From Alphaproteobacteria bacterium (GTDB lineage Bacteria > Pseudomonadota > Alphaproteobacteria > Elsterales > Elsteraceae), in contig JAAFIC010000024.1 of the NCBI GenBank assembly GCA_013298565.1, forward strand, positions 1 through 39,504: 39,504 bases of DNA, written 5' to 3'. Shown piece after piece: positions 23,381 through 37,153 of the stretch. The notes under the pieces were generated by a model, which saw only the letters and a list, made by a program, of their open reading frames with translations, had not been told where the DNA came from and searched no databases. The position numbers and the translations under genes are program-made. Position 1 is the first letter of the stretch. Every line of letters begins with the position of its first letter.

Positions 23381-24435
23381 ACCTGAACTTCGCCTCCGAT
23401 AATGTGGCCCCCGTGCCGCAAGAGATTTTGGAGGCGATTGCGGTCGCCAATCAATCCAGCGCTATGCCTTACGGTGCGGATGACATGACCGCCTTGGCCC
23501 TGCGCCGGTTCCGCGAGCTATTCGAGTGCGACCTGACGATGATCGCCGTCGCCACCGGCACTGCTGCCAATGCTTTGGCGCTAGCGTGCATCTGCCCGCC
23601 CTGGGGGGAAATCTACTGCCATGCCGACGCCCACATTACTGAAAGCGAGTGCGGCGCGCCGGAGTTTTTCACCAACGGCGCAAAACTGGTCCATATCCAA
23701 GGCGAACACGGCAAGATCACGCCGGAAGCCCTAAGCCGCACGCTCGCCACGACCGCGCCGGGTAATCCACAGAAAACTCAACCAGCGGCCCTGTCGCTCA
23801 GTCAAGCCACGGAATGCGGCACGCTGTATCAGCCGGACGAAATCCGCACGCTCACCGAAATCGCCCATGCTCACGGGTTGAAAGTGCATATGGATGGCGC
23901 GCGCTTCGCCAATGCCGTCGCCACGCTGGCAACCGCCCCGTCCGAGATTACTTGGGAAGCCGGAGTGGACGTGCTGTCTTTCGGTGCGACGAAGAACGGC
24001 GCGATGGCGGCAGAAGCCGTGCTGTTTTTCGACCCCGACCTTGCCCACGAGGCCGCGTTTCGGCGCAAGCGCGCCGGGCATCTCTTCTCTAAAATGCGCT
24101 TTCTGTCCGCTCAACTCGCCGCCAGCCTGGCCGATGGCCGCTGGTTATCTTGGGCCAATCAGGCGAACCTCATGGCCGAACGGATGGTCTCCGGCCTGCT
24201 GCGCGTCCCCGGCACGCGCCTGCTGTATCCGCGCGAGGTGAACGAAGTCTTCGTGACTGTGCCAAGCGGCGTCGCCGATGGGCTAGACGCCGACGGTATC
24301 GGCTTCTACCGCTGGGGCGGGCAAGCATCGTCGGACCTGCGGTTCGTCACTAACTGGGGGACCAAGCCGGAGGATGTGGATTATCTGGTGGACCGGGCGC
24401 TCCTGCACGCGGCGCGCGGGGGGCGGGGTGCTTAG
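23377..24435 (+). CDS. Low-specificity threonine aldolase (beta-eliminating lyase family)
   Basis: A PLP enzyme of 352 residues that cleaves L-threonine or allo-threonine to glycine and acetaldehyde. Signature segments are FASDNVAPVP, ATGTAANALALA, HITESECGAPEFF, VHMDGARFANA (Asp173) and LSFGATKNGAM with the PLP-binding Lys206. The ATG at 23377 overlaps the upstream stop and puts FASDN at the family start; the longer frame from 23206 overlaps the previous gene and is rejected. The last base of its TAG stop (24435) is the first base of a MITE. Confidence 0.92.
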   Translation: MNLNFASDNVAPVPQEILEAIAVANQSSAMPYGADDMTALALRRFRELFECDLTMIAVATGTAANALALACICPPWGEIYCHADAHITESECGAPEFFTNGAKLVHIQGEHGKITPEALSRTLATTAPGNPQKTQPAALSLSQATECGTLYQPDEIRTLTEIAHAHGLKVHMDGARFANAVATLATAPSEITWEAGVDVLSFGATKNGAMAAEAVLFFDPDLAHEAAFRRKRAGHLFSKMRFLSAQLAASLADGRWLSWANQANLMAERMVSGLLRVPGTRLLYPREVNEVFVTVPSGVADGLDADGIGFYRWGGQASSDLRFVTNWGTKPEDVDYLVDRALLHAARGGRGA

Positions 24436-24595
24436 AGCCTGTTTGAAAATGTCGGGCGGGTCGATCCTGCGGGTCTTTTCGTGTCCTGCTGCGTCGCCAA
24501 TCTTGCAGATATTCTCGATATCTGCTGCGCTTGGCTCCTATCAGGCCCCAAAAATCCCTCGCAGGCTCTCAGCCGCCGAATTTCCAGACAGCCTC
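24435..24595 (+). mobile_element. 161-bp MITE, copy 2, flanked by TTA duplication
   Basis: Same length as copy 1, inverted relative to it, with about ten differences. Ends are GAGCCTGTTTGAAAAT and, on the other strand, GAGGCTGTCTGGAAAT. It is flanked by TTA at 24432-24434 and 24596-24598. Removing it and one TTA restores a junction at which the aldolase TAG and the minus-strand TAA overlap. Confidence 0.88.
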
Positions 24596-25225
24596 TTAGA
24601 GCGGGTCTATATAGTTTAAGCGAGACCGCAAACCGGACAAAACGTCGTCGAAAGTAAAGCAGGTCATTTTATGAGAGGCGAAAGAGACATTCTTCGTCCA
24701 CCAGTCCAAACGCTTTTTATCGATTTCATTCTGGAGATCGGCTTTTCGGCCTATAACCAATAAGAAATTTACGTGCGGGTCTCTAAGGCCAAAAATTTCC
24801 TGCGTCTTATCTGTATTAATTTGCGAAGACAGAATGCGCGCCCAATCAACGAGCTGAGAAAAACCGTGCTCGAAACGTGGCGACCACCGTGGCAGCCCTC
24901 CAGTCGCTGAGGGCCTACCGAAAATGCTATTAGGCTGCGCGTCCTCAAATTCGATTAGGGTAAAATGACCATTATTACTATCACCTGAAGCAGCATCGCA
25001 TTGGAAATCGCCATATAGATCGAGTTCCAAAGCATATCGGTCTGGAGCCTCCTCGCCACCCGACAACAATCCAAGCGCAGCAACGAGCAAAGGACGCTTC
25101 TTAAAGAAAGGTAAAACCTGTTTTCGTTCCTGAAGATGACTAGAGTTATTCAGAAAATCATCAAACTCATCCAATTGTTGCCGTAACAACGAAGGGTCTG
25201 ATGTAATTGGCATGAGTTTTTTCAT
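24596..25225 (-). CDS. Shedu-like (DUF4263-type) putative nuclease
   Basis: A 209-residue protein. The N-terminal part (LRQQLDEFDDFLNNSSHLQE, then RKQVLPFFKKRPLLVAALGL) matches the helical lead-in of Shedu-type proteins. The core reads ELDLYGDFQCDAA, then FTLIEFEDAQPNSIF, then RWSPRFEHGFSQLVDWARIL. In DUF4263 proteins this is a PD-(D/E)XK-like nuclease; candidate metal ligands here are Asp77, Glu92 and Glu94, with Gln124 further on. The usual Lys of E-x-K is Glu. Shedu proteins are known single-gene antiphage systems. The start at 25225 follows the upstream stop by one base and has no ribosome site of its own, so it depends on coupling. The stop TAA lies in the MITE target duplication. The assignment is from memory of the family. 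Confidence 0.6.
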   Translation of the reverse strand: MKKLMPITSDPSLLRQQLDEFDDFLNNSSHLQERKQVLPFFKKRPLLVAALGLLSGGEEAPDRYALELDLYGDFQCDAASGDSNNGHFTLIEFEDAQPNSIFGRPSATGGLPRWSPRFEHGFSQLVDWARILSSQINTDKTQEIFGLRDPHVNFLLVIGRKADLQNEIDKKRLDWWTKNVSFASHKMTCFTFDDVLSGLRSRLNYIDPL

Positions 25226-25226
25226 G

Positions 25227-25532
25227 CTATACGTGCCGTTCGGCCGACTTCCCCTGAAAAGTCCGAACTTGACTGAGTCGCAGTATATCAACAACGTGAA
25301 GCGTCTCGCTGTCACGAGTAACCACAACACGCAAATCTGAGCCTACTTTCAGAACAAAGGTCGGTTCGCCATCTTCAGTAAGCTCTGTGGAAAGTTGATG
25401 GAGCCGCCCTTCCGATACCAAAAAATCAAATCTTTCCAATGCATTCCGCAAAGAAACATTGACCGAGTGACGATCCTGATCACTCAGCCGTTCATACACT
25501 GCACTCGCCAATGTTTCCCACTGCATATCCAT
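25227..25532 (-). CDS. Small RelE/ParE-like protein coupled to the Shedu-like gene
   Basis: A protein of 101 residues. A helical front (WETLASAVYERLSDQDRHSV, NVSLRNALERFDFLV) is followed by strands PTFVLKVGSDLRVVVTRD and LHVVDILRL, the order and spacing of RelE/ParE-type mRNA-interferase-fold proteins. Typical catalytic residues are not obvious, so toxin activity is uncertain. The start is ATG at 25532 or 25526. A -10 TATTAT ends 7 bp before the first, so the mRNA may be leaderless. Stop TAG and the next ATG are one base apart (TAGCATG). No antitoxin-like partner is present, so the Shedu-like protein is its only obvious companion. A longer frame upstream overlaps the efflux pump and is rejected. 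Confidence 0.7.
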   Translation of the reverse strand: MDMQWETLASAVYERLSDQDRHSVNVSLRNALERFDFLVSEGRLHQLSTELTEDGEPTFVLKVGSDLRVVVTRDSETLHVVDILRLSQVRTFQGKSAERHV

Positions 25533-25539
25533 GATTAAG

Positions 25540-25568
25540 ATAATAGCTATGAGCAGACACAAGTACAA
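25540..25568 (-). promoter_or_regulatory. Promoter of the RelE-like/Shedu-like pair
   Basis: On the minus strand a -10 TATTAT (25540-25545) lies 17 bp from a weak -35 TTGTAC (25563-25568). Transcription would start at or next to the ATG at 25532. Confidence 0.4.
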
Positions 25569-25638
25569 GGTCTTGCCGCACGCCTCCCGTGCCGGAAAAC
25601 CGCTTGTCCCGCCGCGTTTAACCCCGCTAACTGGTTGC

Positions 25639-26865
25639 ATGGATAACCAATCGTCTGCCCCGGTCGCCGCCGCACCGAAGCCCCTGCCCTTTCCGCTGCT
25701 CGCCGCCGTGCTCGGCCTGATGTCGATGTTCGGGGCGATTTCTATTGATATGTATCTTCCGGCCTTGCCCGCGCTGGAGGCGGCGTTGCAGACCGATCCG
25801 GCATCGGTGCAAATGACGCTCGGCGGGTTTCTGCTGGGGTTCGGTTTCGCGCAACTGCTGTTCGGGCCGCTGTCCGATTCCATTGGGCGACGGCGCGTGA
25901 TGATTGGCGGAATATTGCTCTATGTCATCGGCAGCCTGCTGTGCGCGAGGGCGGAGACGGCGACGGACCTGATTCTGGCGCGAGTGCTGCAAGGGCTTGG
26001 CGCGTCTGCCGGACCCGTGATGGCGCGGGCGATGGTGCGGGACCTCTACACGCGCGACGAGTCGGCTAAAATGTATTCGATTCTGATGCTGCTGATGGGG
26101 GCGGCACCAATGCTTGCGCCAGTCGCGGGTGGGCAGTTGCTGGCCTATTTCGATTGGCGGGCGATTTTTTGGGTGTTGGCGGCGTTCGGTGTGCTTTGCC
26201 TTACGGTAGCGGTGCTGCTCGCGCCAGAAACCCTACCCCGCACGCGGCGTAGCGCCGGATCAATCCGCACCGCCCTGCACCATTACCGCGATTTGCTTCG
26301 CTCCCGCACCTTCCTGGGTTACGCGCTGACGCTCGGTTTTCTCTATGCCGCGATGTTCACCTATATCGCCGGAACGCCGCATGTTTACATTACGGTGATG
26401 GGCGTGAGCGCGCAGGATTTCGGCTATTTGTTCGGTGTCAATGTGGTGGGGATGATGGCGCTCTCGGCGCTGAACAGTCGTATCGTTATCCGCGTCGGCT
26501 CGGATCGAATGCTGGGCTATGGTCTGCTGTTGTCCTTGTGCGGGGCCGTACTGCTGCTGATCACCGCGCTCGGCGGCTTCTTCGGCCTTGCCGGAATTGC
26601 GGTGCCGCTGTTCATTCTACTGGCCTCCTTGGGGATGATCGGCGCGAACGGCACTGCCGGATCTCTGGCGGCTTTTCCGACGATGGCCGGAGCCGCCTCG
26701 GCTTTAGGGGGAGTGTTGCCTTTCCTGATCGGCACCGGCGCGGGCTTTGTGCTCGGGCTGTTTCACGATCCCTCCCCTCGGCCTATGGCCATCATTATCG
26801 TCACGCTGGTAATTTTGGGCTTTCTCACCCATCGCCTCTTGATTGTGAATACCAAAGCGCGTTAG
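25639..26865 (+). CDS. Bcr/CflA-family drug efflux transporter
   Basis: A 408-residue major facilitator of the 12-helix Bcr/CflA type, which exports drugs or small metabolites by proton antiport. Early motifs: FGAISIDMYLPALPALEAAL in helix 1, MTLGGFLLGFGFAQLLFGPL then SDSIGRRRVM (motif A loop), and ARVLQGLGASAGPVMARAMV in helix 4. Hydrophobic helices continue regularly to the end. The ATG at 25639 gives the usual short cytoplasmic N-terminus; upstream in-frame ATGs (25531, 25549) would add an unlikely tail and overlap the divergent gene. A strong terminator follows. Confidence 0.9.
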   Translation: MDNQSSAPVAAAPKPLPFPLLAAVLGLMSMFGAISIDMYLPALPALEAALQTDPASVQMTLGGFLLGFGFAQLLFGPLSDSIGRRRVMIGGILLYVIGSLLCARAETATDLILARVLQGLGASAGPVMARAMVRDLYTRDESAKMYSILMLLMGAAPMLAPVAGGQLLAYFDWRAIFWVLAAFGVLCLTVAVLLAPETLPRTRRSAGSIRTALHHYRDLLRSRTFLGYALTLGFLYAAMFTYIAGTPHVYITVMGVSAQDFGYLFGVNVVGMMALSALNSRIVIRVGSDRMLGYGLLLSLCGAVLLLITALGGFFGLAGIAVPLFILLASLGMIGANGTAGSLAAFPTMAGAASALGGVLPFLIGTGAGFVLGLFHDPSPRPMAIIIVTLVILGFLTHRLLIVNTKAR

Positions 26866-26877
26866 CCCGCCCACAAG

Positions 26878-26913
26878 AAAACCCCCCGGCAGCGCAAGCT
26901 ACCGGGGGGTTTT
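26878..26913. terminator. Terminator behind the efflux gene
   Basis: A perfect 12-bp stem AAAACCCCCCGG (26878-26889) and CCGGGGGGTTTT (26902-26913) encloses a 12-nt loop. T runs exist on both strands. Confidence 0.88.
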
Positions 26914-26949
26914 AGAGCGTCGTGCGTCAACTATGACGCACGACGCTCT
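26914..26949. repeat. Perfect 16-bp inverted repeat
   Basis: AGAGCGTCGTGCGTCA (26914-26929), loop ACTA, and its exact complement (26934-26949). It abuts the preceding terminator; a T-rich stretch follows on the plus strand. It is more stable than needed for termination and may be a dispersed repeat. Confidence 0.75.
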
Positions 26950-26966
26950 CGCTTTATTTTAGCCCT

Positions 26967-27013
26967 CGCCGGGCGGGCGCATCCGCGCCCTTGGCCGCCG
27001 CCTCAATGGCGGC
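26967..27013. repeat. Mosaic hairpin repeat, copy B
   Basis: CGCCGGGCGG leads into GGGCGC-ATCC-GCGCCC (26975-26990), then TTGGC, then GCCGCC-TCAAT-GGCGGC (26997-27013). Loops and spacers equal those of copy A at 21925-21991, while the stem bases differ and still pair. Confidence 0.7.
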
Positions 27014-27016
27014 TTA

Positions 27017-27050
27017 TAGAGCCGCGCCAGAGTTAAGGCGCGCGGCTCTA
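27017..27050 (-). terminator. Stem-loop after rpoC
   Basis: TAGAGCCGCGCC (27017-27028) pairs with GGCGCGCGGCTCTA (27037-27050) with a 2-nt bulge, 17 bp beyond the rpoC stop. There is no strong T run; it probably acts in termination or 3'-end protection of the rpoBC transcript. Confidence 0.5.
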
Positions 27051-27067
27051 GTCTCGACCAGAAGGCT

Positions 27068-31378
<4,311 letters not shown>

Positions 31379-31456
31379 TTACTCCTGCTAACCTTCAGGC
31401 CAGCCTGTTAGAAGACTCGTACTTGTAAAGTCCGAAAGGCTGAAAGAACCGCGCGA

Positions 31457-34400
31457 CTAAGCGCGGTTTTCCAGTTCCACATTCAAGCACAGCGACCGCA
31501 GTTCCTTCACAAGCACGTTGAAGGATTCAGGGATACCGGCCTCGAAGTTATCGTCGCCGCGCACAATGGCCTCGTACACTTTGGTACGGCCCGACACGTC
31601 ATCCGACTTCACGGTTAGCATTTCCTGGAGCGTGTAGGCCGCACCATAGGCTTCCAGCGCCCACACTTCCATTTCCCCGAAGCGCTGACCACCGAACTGC
31701 GCCTTACCGCCCAGCGGTTGCTGAGTAACAAGGCTGTACGGGCCGATGGAGCGTGCGTGGATCTTGTCATCAACCAAGTGATGCAGCTTCAACATATAGA
31801 TGTAGCCAACGGTCACGGAACGGTCGAAAGGCTCGCCCGTCCTCCCATCTACCAGGGTCATCTGACCCGAGCGGTGAATGCCGGCTTTTTCGAGCATGTG
31901 AACGATATCTTCTTCCCGCGCCCCATCGAAAACTGGGGTGGCGAAAGGAATGCCGCGCGTTAGATTTTGCGCCAACTCCAAGGTTTCGCCTTCGTCGAGG
32001 TCGGCAATATCTTCGCCATAAACCTTATCGCCGTAGATGTCCTTGAAGTAGGCGTGCAACGGACCCGTATCGTGCTTGCCGTCGCGGCGGAAGGTATCCA
32101 TCAGGTCTTTGATCTGACGGCCTAAGCCAGCAGAAGCCCAACCCAGATGGGTTTCCAGAATCTGCCCGACGTTCATGCGACTCGGCACGCCCAGCGGGTT
32201 CAAGACGATATCGACTGCCGTGCCGTCTTCGAGATAGGGCATATCCTCGACGGGCGTAATGCGGCTGATAACGCCCTTATTGCCATGACGACCGGCCATT
32301 TTATCGCCCGGTTGCAGCTTGCGCTTCACCGCGACGAACACTTTGACCATTTTCATCACGCCCGGCGGCAACTCGTCGCCGCGCTGGAGCTTTTCAACCT
32401 TGTTTTCAAAACGCTTGTTGAGGCGATCAATGGAGGCATCCATCTGCTTCTTCAAGGCTTCGAGATCGTCCATCACCCCATCGTCGGACACGGCGATTTG
32501 ACGCCACTGACCCGGCGTGAGGCTGCTCAAGGTTTCAGTATCAACGAGCGCACCCGCCTTTACACCGCGCGGACCCGATGCGATGGTTTGGCCCAGTAGC
32601 AATTCCTTCAAACGGCCATTGAAGCTGCGCTCCAGAATGGCGCGTTCGTCATCGCGATCCTTAGCAAGGCGTTCGATTTCTTGGCGTTCAATCGCAATCG
32701 CCCGTTCGTCCTTATCGACTCCCCGGCGGGAGAAGACGCGGACTTCAACAATCGTACCCGTAACGCCCGGCGGTACGCGCAGAGACGTATCGCGCACGTC
32801 CGAGGCTTTTTCCCCGAAAATGGCGCGCAGTAGCTTTTCTTCCGGCGTCATCGGCGACTCGCCCTTCGGCGTCACCTTGCCCACCAGAATATCGCCCGCC
32901 TTCACTTCGGCTCCGATATACACGATACCGGCTTCGTCCAGGTTCTTCAGCGCTTCTTCCCCAACATTGGGAATGTCGCGGGTGATATCTTCTTGGCCGA
33001 GCTTGGTATCGCGGGCCATCACTTCAAACTCTTCGATGTGGATAGACGTAAACACGTCTTCCGACACGATGCGCTCGGAGATCAGGATCGAATCTTCAAA
33101 GTTGTAACCGTTCCAGGGCATGAAGGCGACGAGCACGTTCCGCCCGAGGGCCAGTTCGCCAAGCTCCGTTGAAGGACCATCGGCAATAATATCGCCCGCA
33201 TCAACAATATCGCCCACCTTCACCAGCGGACGCTGATTGATGCAGGTATTCTGGTTGGAGCGCTGGAACTTCAGCAGATTGTAAATATCCACCGCCGACG
33301 ACGACGCATCGGTTGCGTCCGTCACTCGGATCACGATGCGGGTTGCATCTATTTGATCGACCACACCGCCGCGTTTCGCCGAAATCGCCACGCCCGAATC
33401 GCGCGCCACGGTCGCTTCCATACCGGTGCCGACCAGCGGCGCTTCGGCCTGGATGAGCGGCACGGCCTGACGTTGCATATTCGACCCCATGAGGGCGCGG
33501 TTTGCATCATCGTTTTCAAGGAACGGAATGAGGGCTGCCGCCACCGACACTAACTGCTTCGGCGACACGTCGATAAGGTCGATATCGACCGGACGGGCCA
33601 CGATATATTCACCGCCTTGACGGCTTGGCACTAACTCATTGACGAAGCGCATATCGGAATCAAGTTCCGCATTCGCCTCTGCAATCGTATAGCGCCCCTC
33701 TTCCATCGCCGACAAATAAACAACATCGCTGGAGACGATCCCGTCTTTGACCTTGCGATAGGGGCTTTCAATAAAGCCGTATTGGTTTACCCGCGCGTAA
33801 GTCGCGAGCGAGTTGATAAGACCGATATTCGGGCCTTCCGGCGTTTCAATGGGGCAAATACGGCCATAATGCGTCGGATGCACGTCGCGGACTTCAAAGC
33901 CCGCCCGTTCGCGCGTCAAACCGCCCGGCCCAAGCGCCGATAGGCGGCGCTTGTGGGTGATTTCCGACAGCGGATTGGTCTGATCCATGAACTGACTAAG
34001 CTGCGACGAGCCAAAGAACTCGCGCACTGCCGCCGCTGCTGGTTTAGCGTTGATCAAATCATGCGGCATAACCGTGTCGATTTCGACCGATGACATGCGC
34101 TCGCGAATAGCGCGTTCCATCCGCAGCAGGCCGAGACGATATTGATTTTCCATCAACTCGCCGACTGACCGGACACGGCGATTGCCGAGATGATCGATAT
34201 CGTCAATTTCACCGCGACCGTCTTTCAGATCGCAGAGCAGCTTAACAATAGCGAGCACGTCGTACTTGCGGAGCACGCGCATCGTATCCGGCACATCTAG
34301 GCCCAACCGCGCGTTCATCTTCACGCGGCCCACCGCCGACAGATCATAGCGTTCCGAGTCGAAGAACAGATCGCCGAACAGCTTTTCTGCAGTTTCCAGG

Positions 34401-35629
34401 GTTGGCGGCTCGCCGGGGCGCATAACGCGGTAAATGTCGATCAGCGCGTCTTCACGGGTCTTGTTCCGGTCCACGGCCAGCGTGTTGCGGATATACGGAC
34501 CCACATTGATGTGATCAATATTCAGCGTCGGCAGCTCACGGACATTCACATCGGCCAAGGTTTCGAGGAGCTGTTCGCTCACCTCTTCCCCCGCTTCGAC
34601 GTAAATTTCACCCGTCACTTCGTTAATGATATCGGCGGCCACATAGCGCCCAACCAAATCTTCGGTCGGCACGATAACGGCTTCAAGACCTTCAGCAACC
34701 AGCTTATTGGCGAGGCGCGGCGTAATCTTGGTTTCTTTGGGCAGGCGTACTTCGCCGGTCGTCGCATCGACTAGATCATAGGCCAGCTTCATGCCCTTAA
34801 ACTGTTCGGGGCGGAACGGCATTTTCCAGCCGCCCGGCGTACGCTCGAACGGCAGCGTTTCATAGAAATGCTGAAGAATTTCTTCCGCAGGCATCCCCGT
34901 CGCCTCGAACGGGGCCAAGGTGCCGCCGTCTTCCGCGCGCTTAACCCGCAGCTCTGCTGTCATCGCCGAGTCGAGCGCCAGCATAAGTGTGGTAGCCGGC
35001 AGCTTGCGACGACGATCAATGCGGACATACACAATGTCTTTCGCATCGAACTCGAAATCCAGCCACGAGCCGCGATACGGAATAACCCGCGCGGCGAATA
35101 GATATTTCCCGGACGAATGGGTTTTGCCGCGATCGTGATCGAAGAAAACGCCCGGCGAGCGGTGCATCTGGCTAACGATCACGCGCTCGGTGCCGTTAAT
35201 GATGAACGTCCCGTTGCCGGTCATCAGGGGCATATCGCCCATATAGACTTCTTGTTCTTTAATGTCGCGGATCGACCGGGCACCCGTATCCTCGTCGATA
35301 TCCCACACGACCAGACGGAGCGTGACCTTCAGCGGTGCGGCAAAGGTAATGCCGCGCTGTTGGCACTCTTCAACGTCATACTTTGGCTCTTCCAGCTCGT
35401 ATTTAACGAACTCAAGCTGCGAGCGCTCAGAAAAATCCTTAATCGGAAACACCGACCGGAACACTTCTTGTAGCCCAACTGGGGCGCGCTGTTCCGGCGC
35501 GACGTTCATTTGCAAGAAATGATCGTAGGAGCTTTTTTGCACCTCGATCAAATTCGGCATTTGTGTCACTTCCGGGATACGCCCAAAGCTCTTCCGAACC
35601 CGCTTCCGACCCGTGAACGACTTCGCCAT
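31457..35629 (-). CDS. rpoB: RNA polymerase beta subunit
   Basis: The beta subunit, 1390 residues. The rifampicin region reads [20 protein letters not shown], then [11 protein letters not shown], with the sensitive-type Asp, His and Ser at the classical resistance positions. Further on are [20 protein letters not shown] and, near the C-terminus, [16 protein letters not shown] and [20 protein letters not shown]. The ATG at 35629 follows GAGGGG. It is separated from rplL by 245 bp that hold small hairpins, as in other bacteria where partial attenuation lowers rpoBC relative to the ribosomal genes. Confidence 0.99.
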   Translation of the reverse strand: MAKSFTGRKRVRKSFGRIPEVTQMPNLIEVQKSSYDHFLQMNVAPEQRAPVGLQEVFRSVFPIKDFSERSQLEFVKYELEEPKYDVEECQQRGITFAAPLKVTLRLVVWDIDEDTGARSIRDIKEQEVYMGDMPLMTGNGTFIINGTERVIVSQMHRSPGVFFDHDRGKTHSSGKYLFAARVIPYRGSWLDFEFDAKDIVYVRIDRRRKLPATTLMLALDSAMTAELRVKRAEDGGTLAPFEATGMPAEEILQHFYETLPFERTPGGWKMPFRPEQFKGMKLAYDLVDATTGEVRLPKETKITPRLANKLVAEGLEAVIVPTEDLVGRYVAADIINEVTGEIYVEAGEEVSEQLLETLADVNVRELPTLNIDHINVGPYIRNTLAVDRNKTREDALIDIYRVMRPGEPPTLETAEKLFGDLFFDSERYDLSAVGRVKMNARLGLDVPDTMRVLRKYDVLAIVKLLCDLKDGRGEIDDIDHLGNRRVRSVGELMENQYRLGLLRMERAIRERMSSVEIDTVMPHDLINAKPAAAAVREFFGSSQLSQFMDQTNPLSEITHKRRLSALGPGGLTRERAGFEVRDVHPTHYGRICPIETPEGPNIGLINSLATYARVNQYGFIESPYRKVKDGIVSSDVVYLSAMEEGRYTIAEANAELDSDMRFVNELVPSRQGGEYIVARPVDIDLIDVSPKQLVSVAAALIPFLENDDANRALMGSNMQRQAVPLIQAEAPLVGTGMEATVARDSGVAISAKRGGVVDQIDATRIVIRVTDATDASSSAVDIYNLLKFQRSNQNTCINQRPLVKVGDIVDAGDIIADGPSTELGELALGRNVLVAFMPWNGYNFEDSILISERIVSEDVFTSIHIEEFEVMARDTKLGQEDITRDIPNVGEEALKNLDEAGIVYIGAEVKAGDILVGKVTPKGESPMTPEEKLLRAIFGEKASDVRDTSLRVPPGVTGTIVEVRVFSRRGVDKDERAIAIERQEIERLAKDRDDERAILERSFNGRLKELLLGQTIASGPRGVKAGALVDTETLSSLTPGQWRQIAVSDDGVMDDLEALKKQMDASIDRLNKRFENKVEKLQRGDELPPGVMKMVKVFVAVKRKLQPGDKMAGRHGNKGVISRITPVEDMPYLEDGTAVDIVLNPLGVPSRMNVGQILETHLGWASAGLGRQIKDLMDTFRRDGKHDTGPLHAYFKDIYGDKVYGEDIADLDEGETLELAQNLTRGIPFATPVFDGAREEDIVHMLEKAGIHRSGQMTLVDGRTGEPFDRSVTVGYIYMLKLHHLVDDKIHARSIGPYSLVTQQPLGGKAQFGGQRFGEMEVWALEAYGAAYTLQEMLTVKSDDVSGRTKVYEAIVRGDDNFEAGIPESFNVLVKELRSLCLNVELENRA

Positions 35630-35874
35630 TGCTGCCCCTCAATCGACTATGTTCCGCCGCCGCGCCCGGAACCAGAGCCTCGCGTGGCTCCCGATTCTTC
35701 CGCAAACGGGAACAGGCCCGTGCTGCACCGGATATTCCGGCGCCCCGCAGGCCCGCTCTACAGTACGCACCCTCTGTTGCTTTAGCTGGGAGTATGGGGC
35801 GCTCACGCGAACGCATCCATACCCCCGAAAAGCCAAGCAACTTTGCCTCTTGCAGCCCGAAAGCTACAAGCAGC

Positions 35875-36249
35875 TTACTTTACTTCGACCTTAGCACCGG
35901 CTTCTTCAAGCACCTTCTTAATCTTGGCAGCTTCGTCCTTCGAGACGGCTTCCTTGACGGGCTTCGGCGCGGCTTCAACCAAATCCTTCGCTTCCTTCAG
36001 GCCGAGGCCCGTGATCGCGCGGACTTCTTTAATCACGTTGATCTTTTTGTCGCCGATATCGACGAGGATCACGTTGAATTCAGTTTGCTCTTCCACCGGA
36101 GCTGCGGCAGCAGCCGGACCAGCAGCGGCAGCGGCAACCGGAGCGGCAGCGGTAACGCCCCACTTTTCTTCAAGCAGCTTTGCAAGCTCAGCCGCTTCCA
36201 GAACGGTCAGCGCCGAAAGATCGTCAACGATTTTGGCCAAATCAGCCAT
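35875..36249 (-). CDS. rplL: Ribosomal protein L7/L12
   Basis: A 124-residue stalk protein that recruits translation GTPases. The N-terminal dimerisation helix region ([20 protein letters not shown]) is followed by an Ala/Pro-rich hinge (about 36-52) and the C-terminal domain with [20 protein letters not shown] and [17 protein letters not shown] precedes the ATG. It lies 46 bp after rplJ, as usual. Confidence 0.99.
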   Translation of the reverse strand: MADLAKIVDDLSALTVLEAAELAKLLEEKWGVTAAAPVAAAAAGPAAAAAPVEEQTEFNVILVDIGDKKINVIKEVRAITGLGLKEAKDLVEAAPKPVKEAVSKDEAAKIKKVLEEAGAKVEVK

Positions 36250-36295
36250 GGTCTATCTCCTAAGAGGATAAGTTTGGAAAAGGGAAGATTGCGAC

Positions 36296-36814
36296 TTACG
36301 CCGCTGCGTCCTTGTCGGCATACGCCTTGACAACACGGGCCAACTGGCTGACCGGCGCCTGAATAACCGCAGCAACTTTTTGCGCCGGGGCTTGCAGAAC
36401 ACCAATGAGCTTGCCACGCAACTCGTCGAGCGACGGTAGCGTAGCGAGGGCCTTCACACCGTCGCCGTTCAGCATAGTGCCCGGAAGAGCACCGCCGACG
36501 ATGGTGAGCTTGTCGTTTGTCTTGGCGAACTCGACGATCACCTTGGCCGCTGCAACCGGGTCAGCCGAATACGCAAGCGCAGTCGGACCCTTCAGCATGT
36601 GGCTGAGGTTTTCGTAAGGCGTGCCGACGAGGGCGAGCTTAGCGAGCCTGTTCTTCGCAACTTTGAAGGAAGCCTGTCCGGCCCGCATCTTGCGCCGCAG
36701 ATTCGTCGTTTCGGCAACCGTCATACCCTTTTGTTGGGCAACGACAACCAAACCAGCGGTCAGCAACGCAGAATGCAAGGACGAAACCAGCTCCTTTTTC
36801 TCGGAACGGTCCAC
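36296..36814 (-). CDS. rplJ: Ribosomal protein L10
   Basis: A 172-residue stalk base protein that carries L7/L12 dimers and represses its own mRNA. Segments LVVVAQQKGMTVAETTNLRR, VAKNRLAKLA and GPTALAYSADPVAAAKVIVE are typical. The start is GTG at 36814 behind GGAGA. The long structured leader upstream is the expected place for L10 autoregulation. Confidence 0.98.
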   Translation of the reverse strand: MDRSEKKELVSSLHSALLTAGLVVVAQQKGMTVAETTNLRRKMRAGQASFKVAKNRLAKLALVGTPYENLSHMLKGPTALAYSADPVAAAKVIVEFAKTNDKLTIVGGALPGTMLNGDGVKALATLPSLDELRGKLIGVLQAPAQKVAAVIQAPVSQLARVVKAYADKDAAA

Positions 36815-37153
36815 GTCTCGTCTCCGTCATCAGGGGAGGGCAGACAATCTGCCTTCCCGATACGACCCAGGGACTTCTGAAAAATCCCCAGGGCACACAG
36901 TGATGACCCGAAGGTCATCCAAGGTTCGCCTGTCCGCGAGAAGTCTTTCCCCAATTTTCCCAAGGCTTGTGGCCGTAAGACTTTGGTTTAATACACTTCC
37001 GTCTACCGTTGGAAGATTAAGCCTTGGAGAATACTCTCCGCAGCCCCAATGGTCTTGGACAGGGGACTGAAAATTCTGAGTTTCCTCAGTTTTCGCAGCC
37101 CGACCAGAGCACCGAAGCGCTCCGGGGAACATTTATCAGCCTACTGGCACGGC
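36815..37153 (-). promoter_or_regulatory. rplA-rplJ intergenic region with L10-type leader hairpins
   Basis: Read leftward, 339 bp without a gene hold several stem-loops. One is CCGGAGCGC-TTCG-GTGCTCTGG (37104-37125). Another is a CTGAG-GAAA-CTCAG hairpin followed by AATTTTC (37069-37094), terminator-like for rplKA. A third is GATGACC-TTCG-GGTCATC (36902-36919). A paired GGGA/TCCC element lies just before rplJ (about 36868-36895). This fits the L10 leader that binds the L10-L12 complex. Confidence 0.65.
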
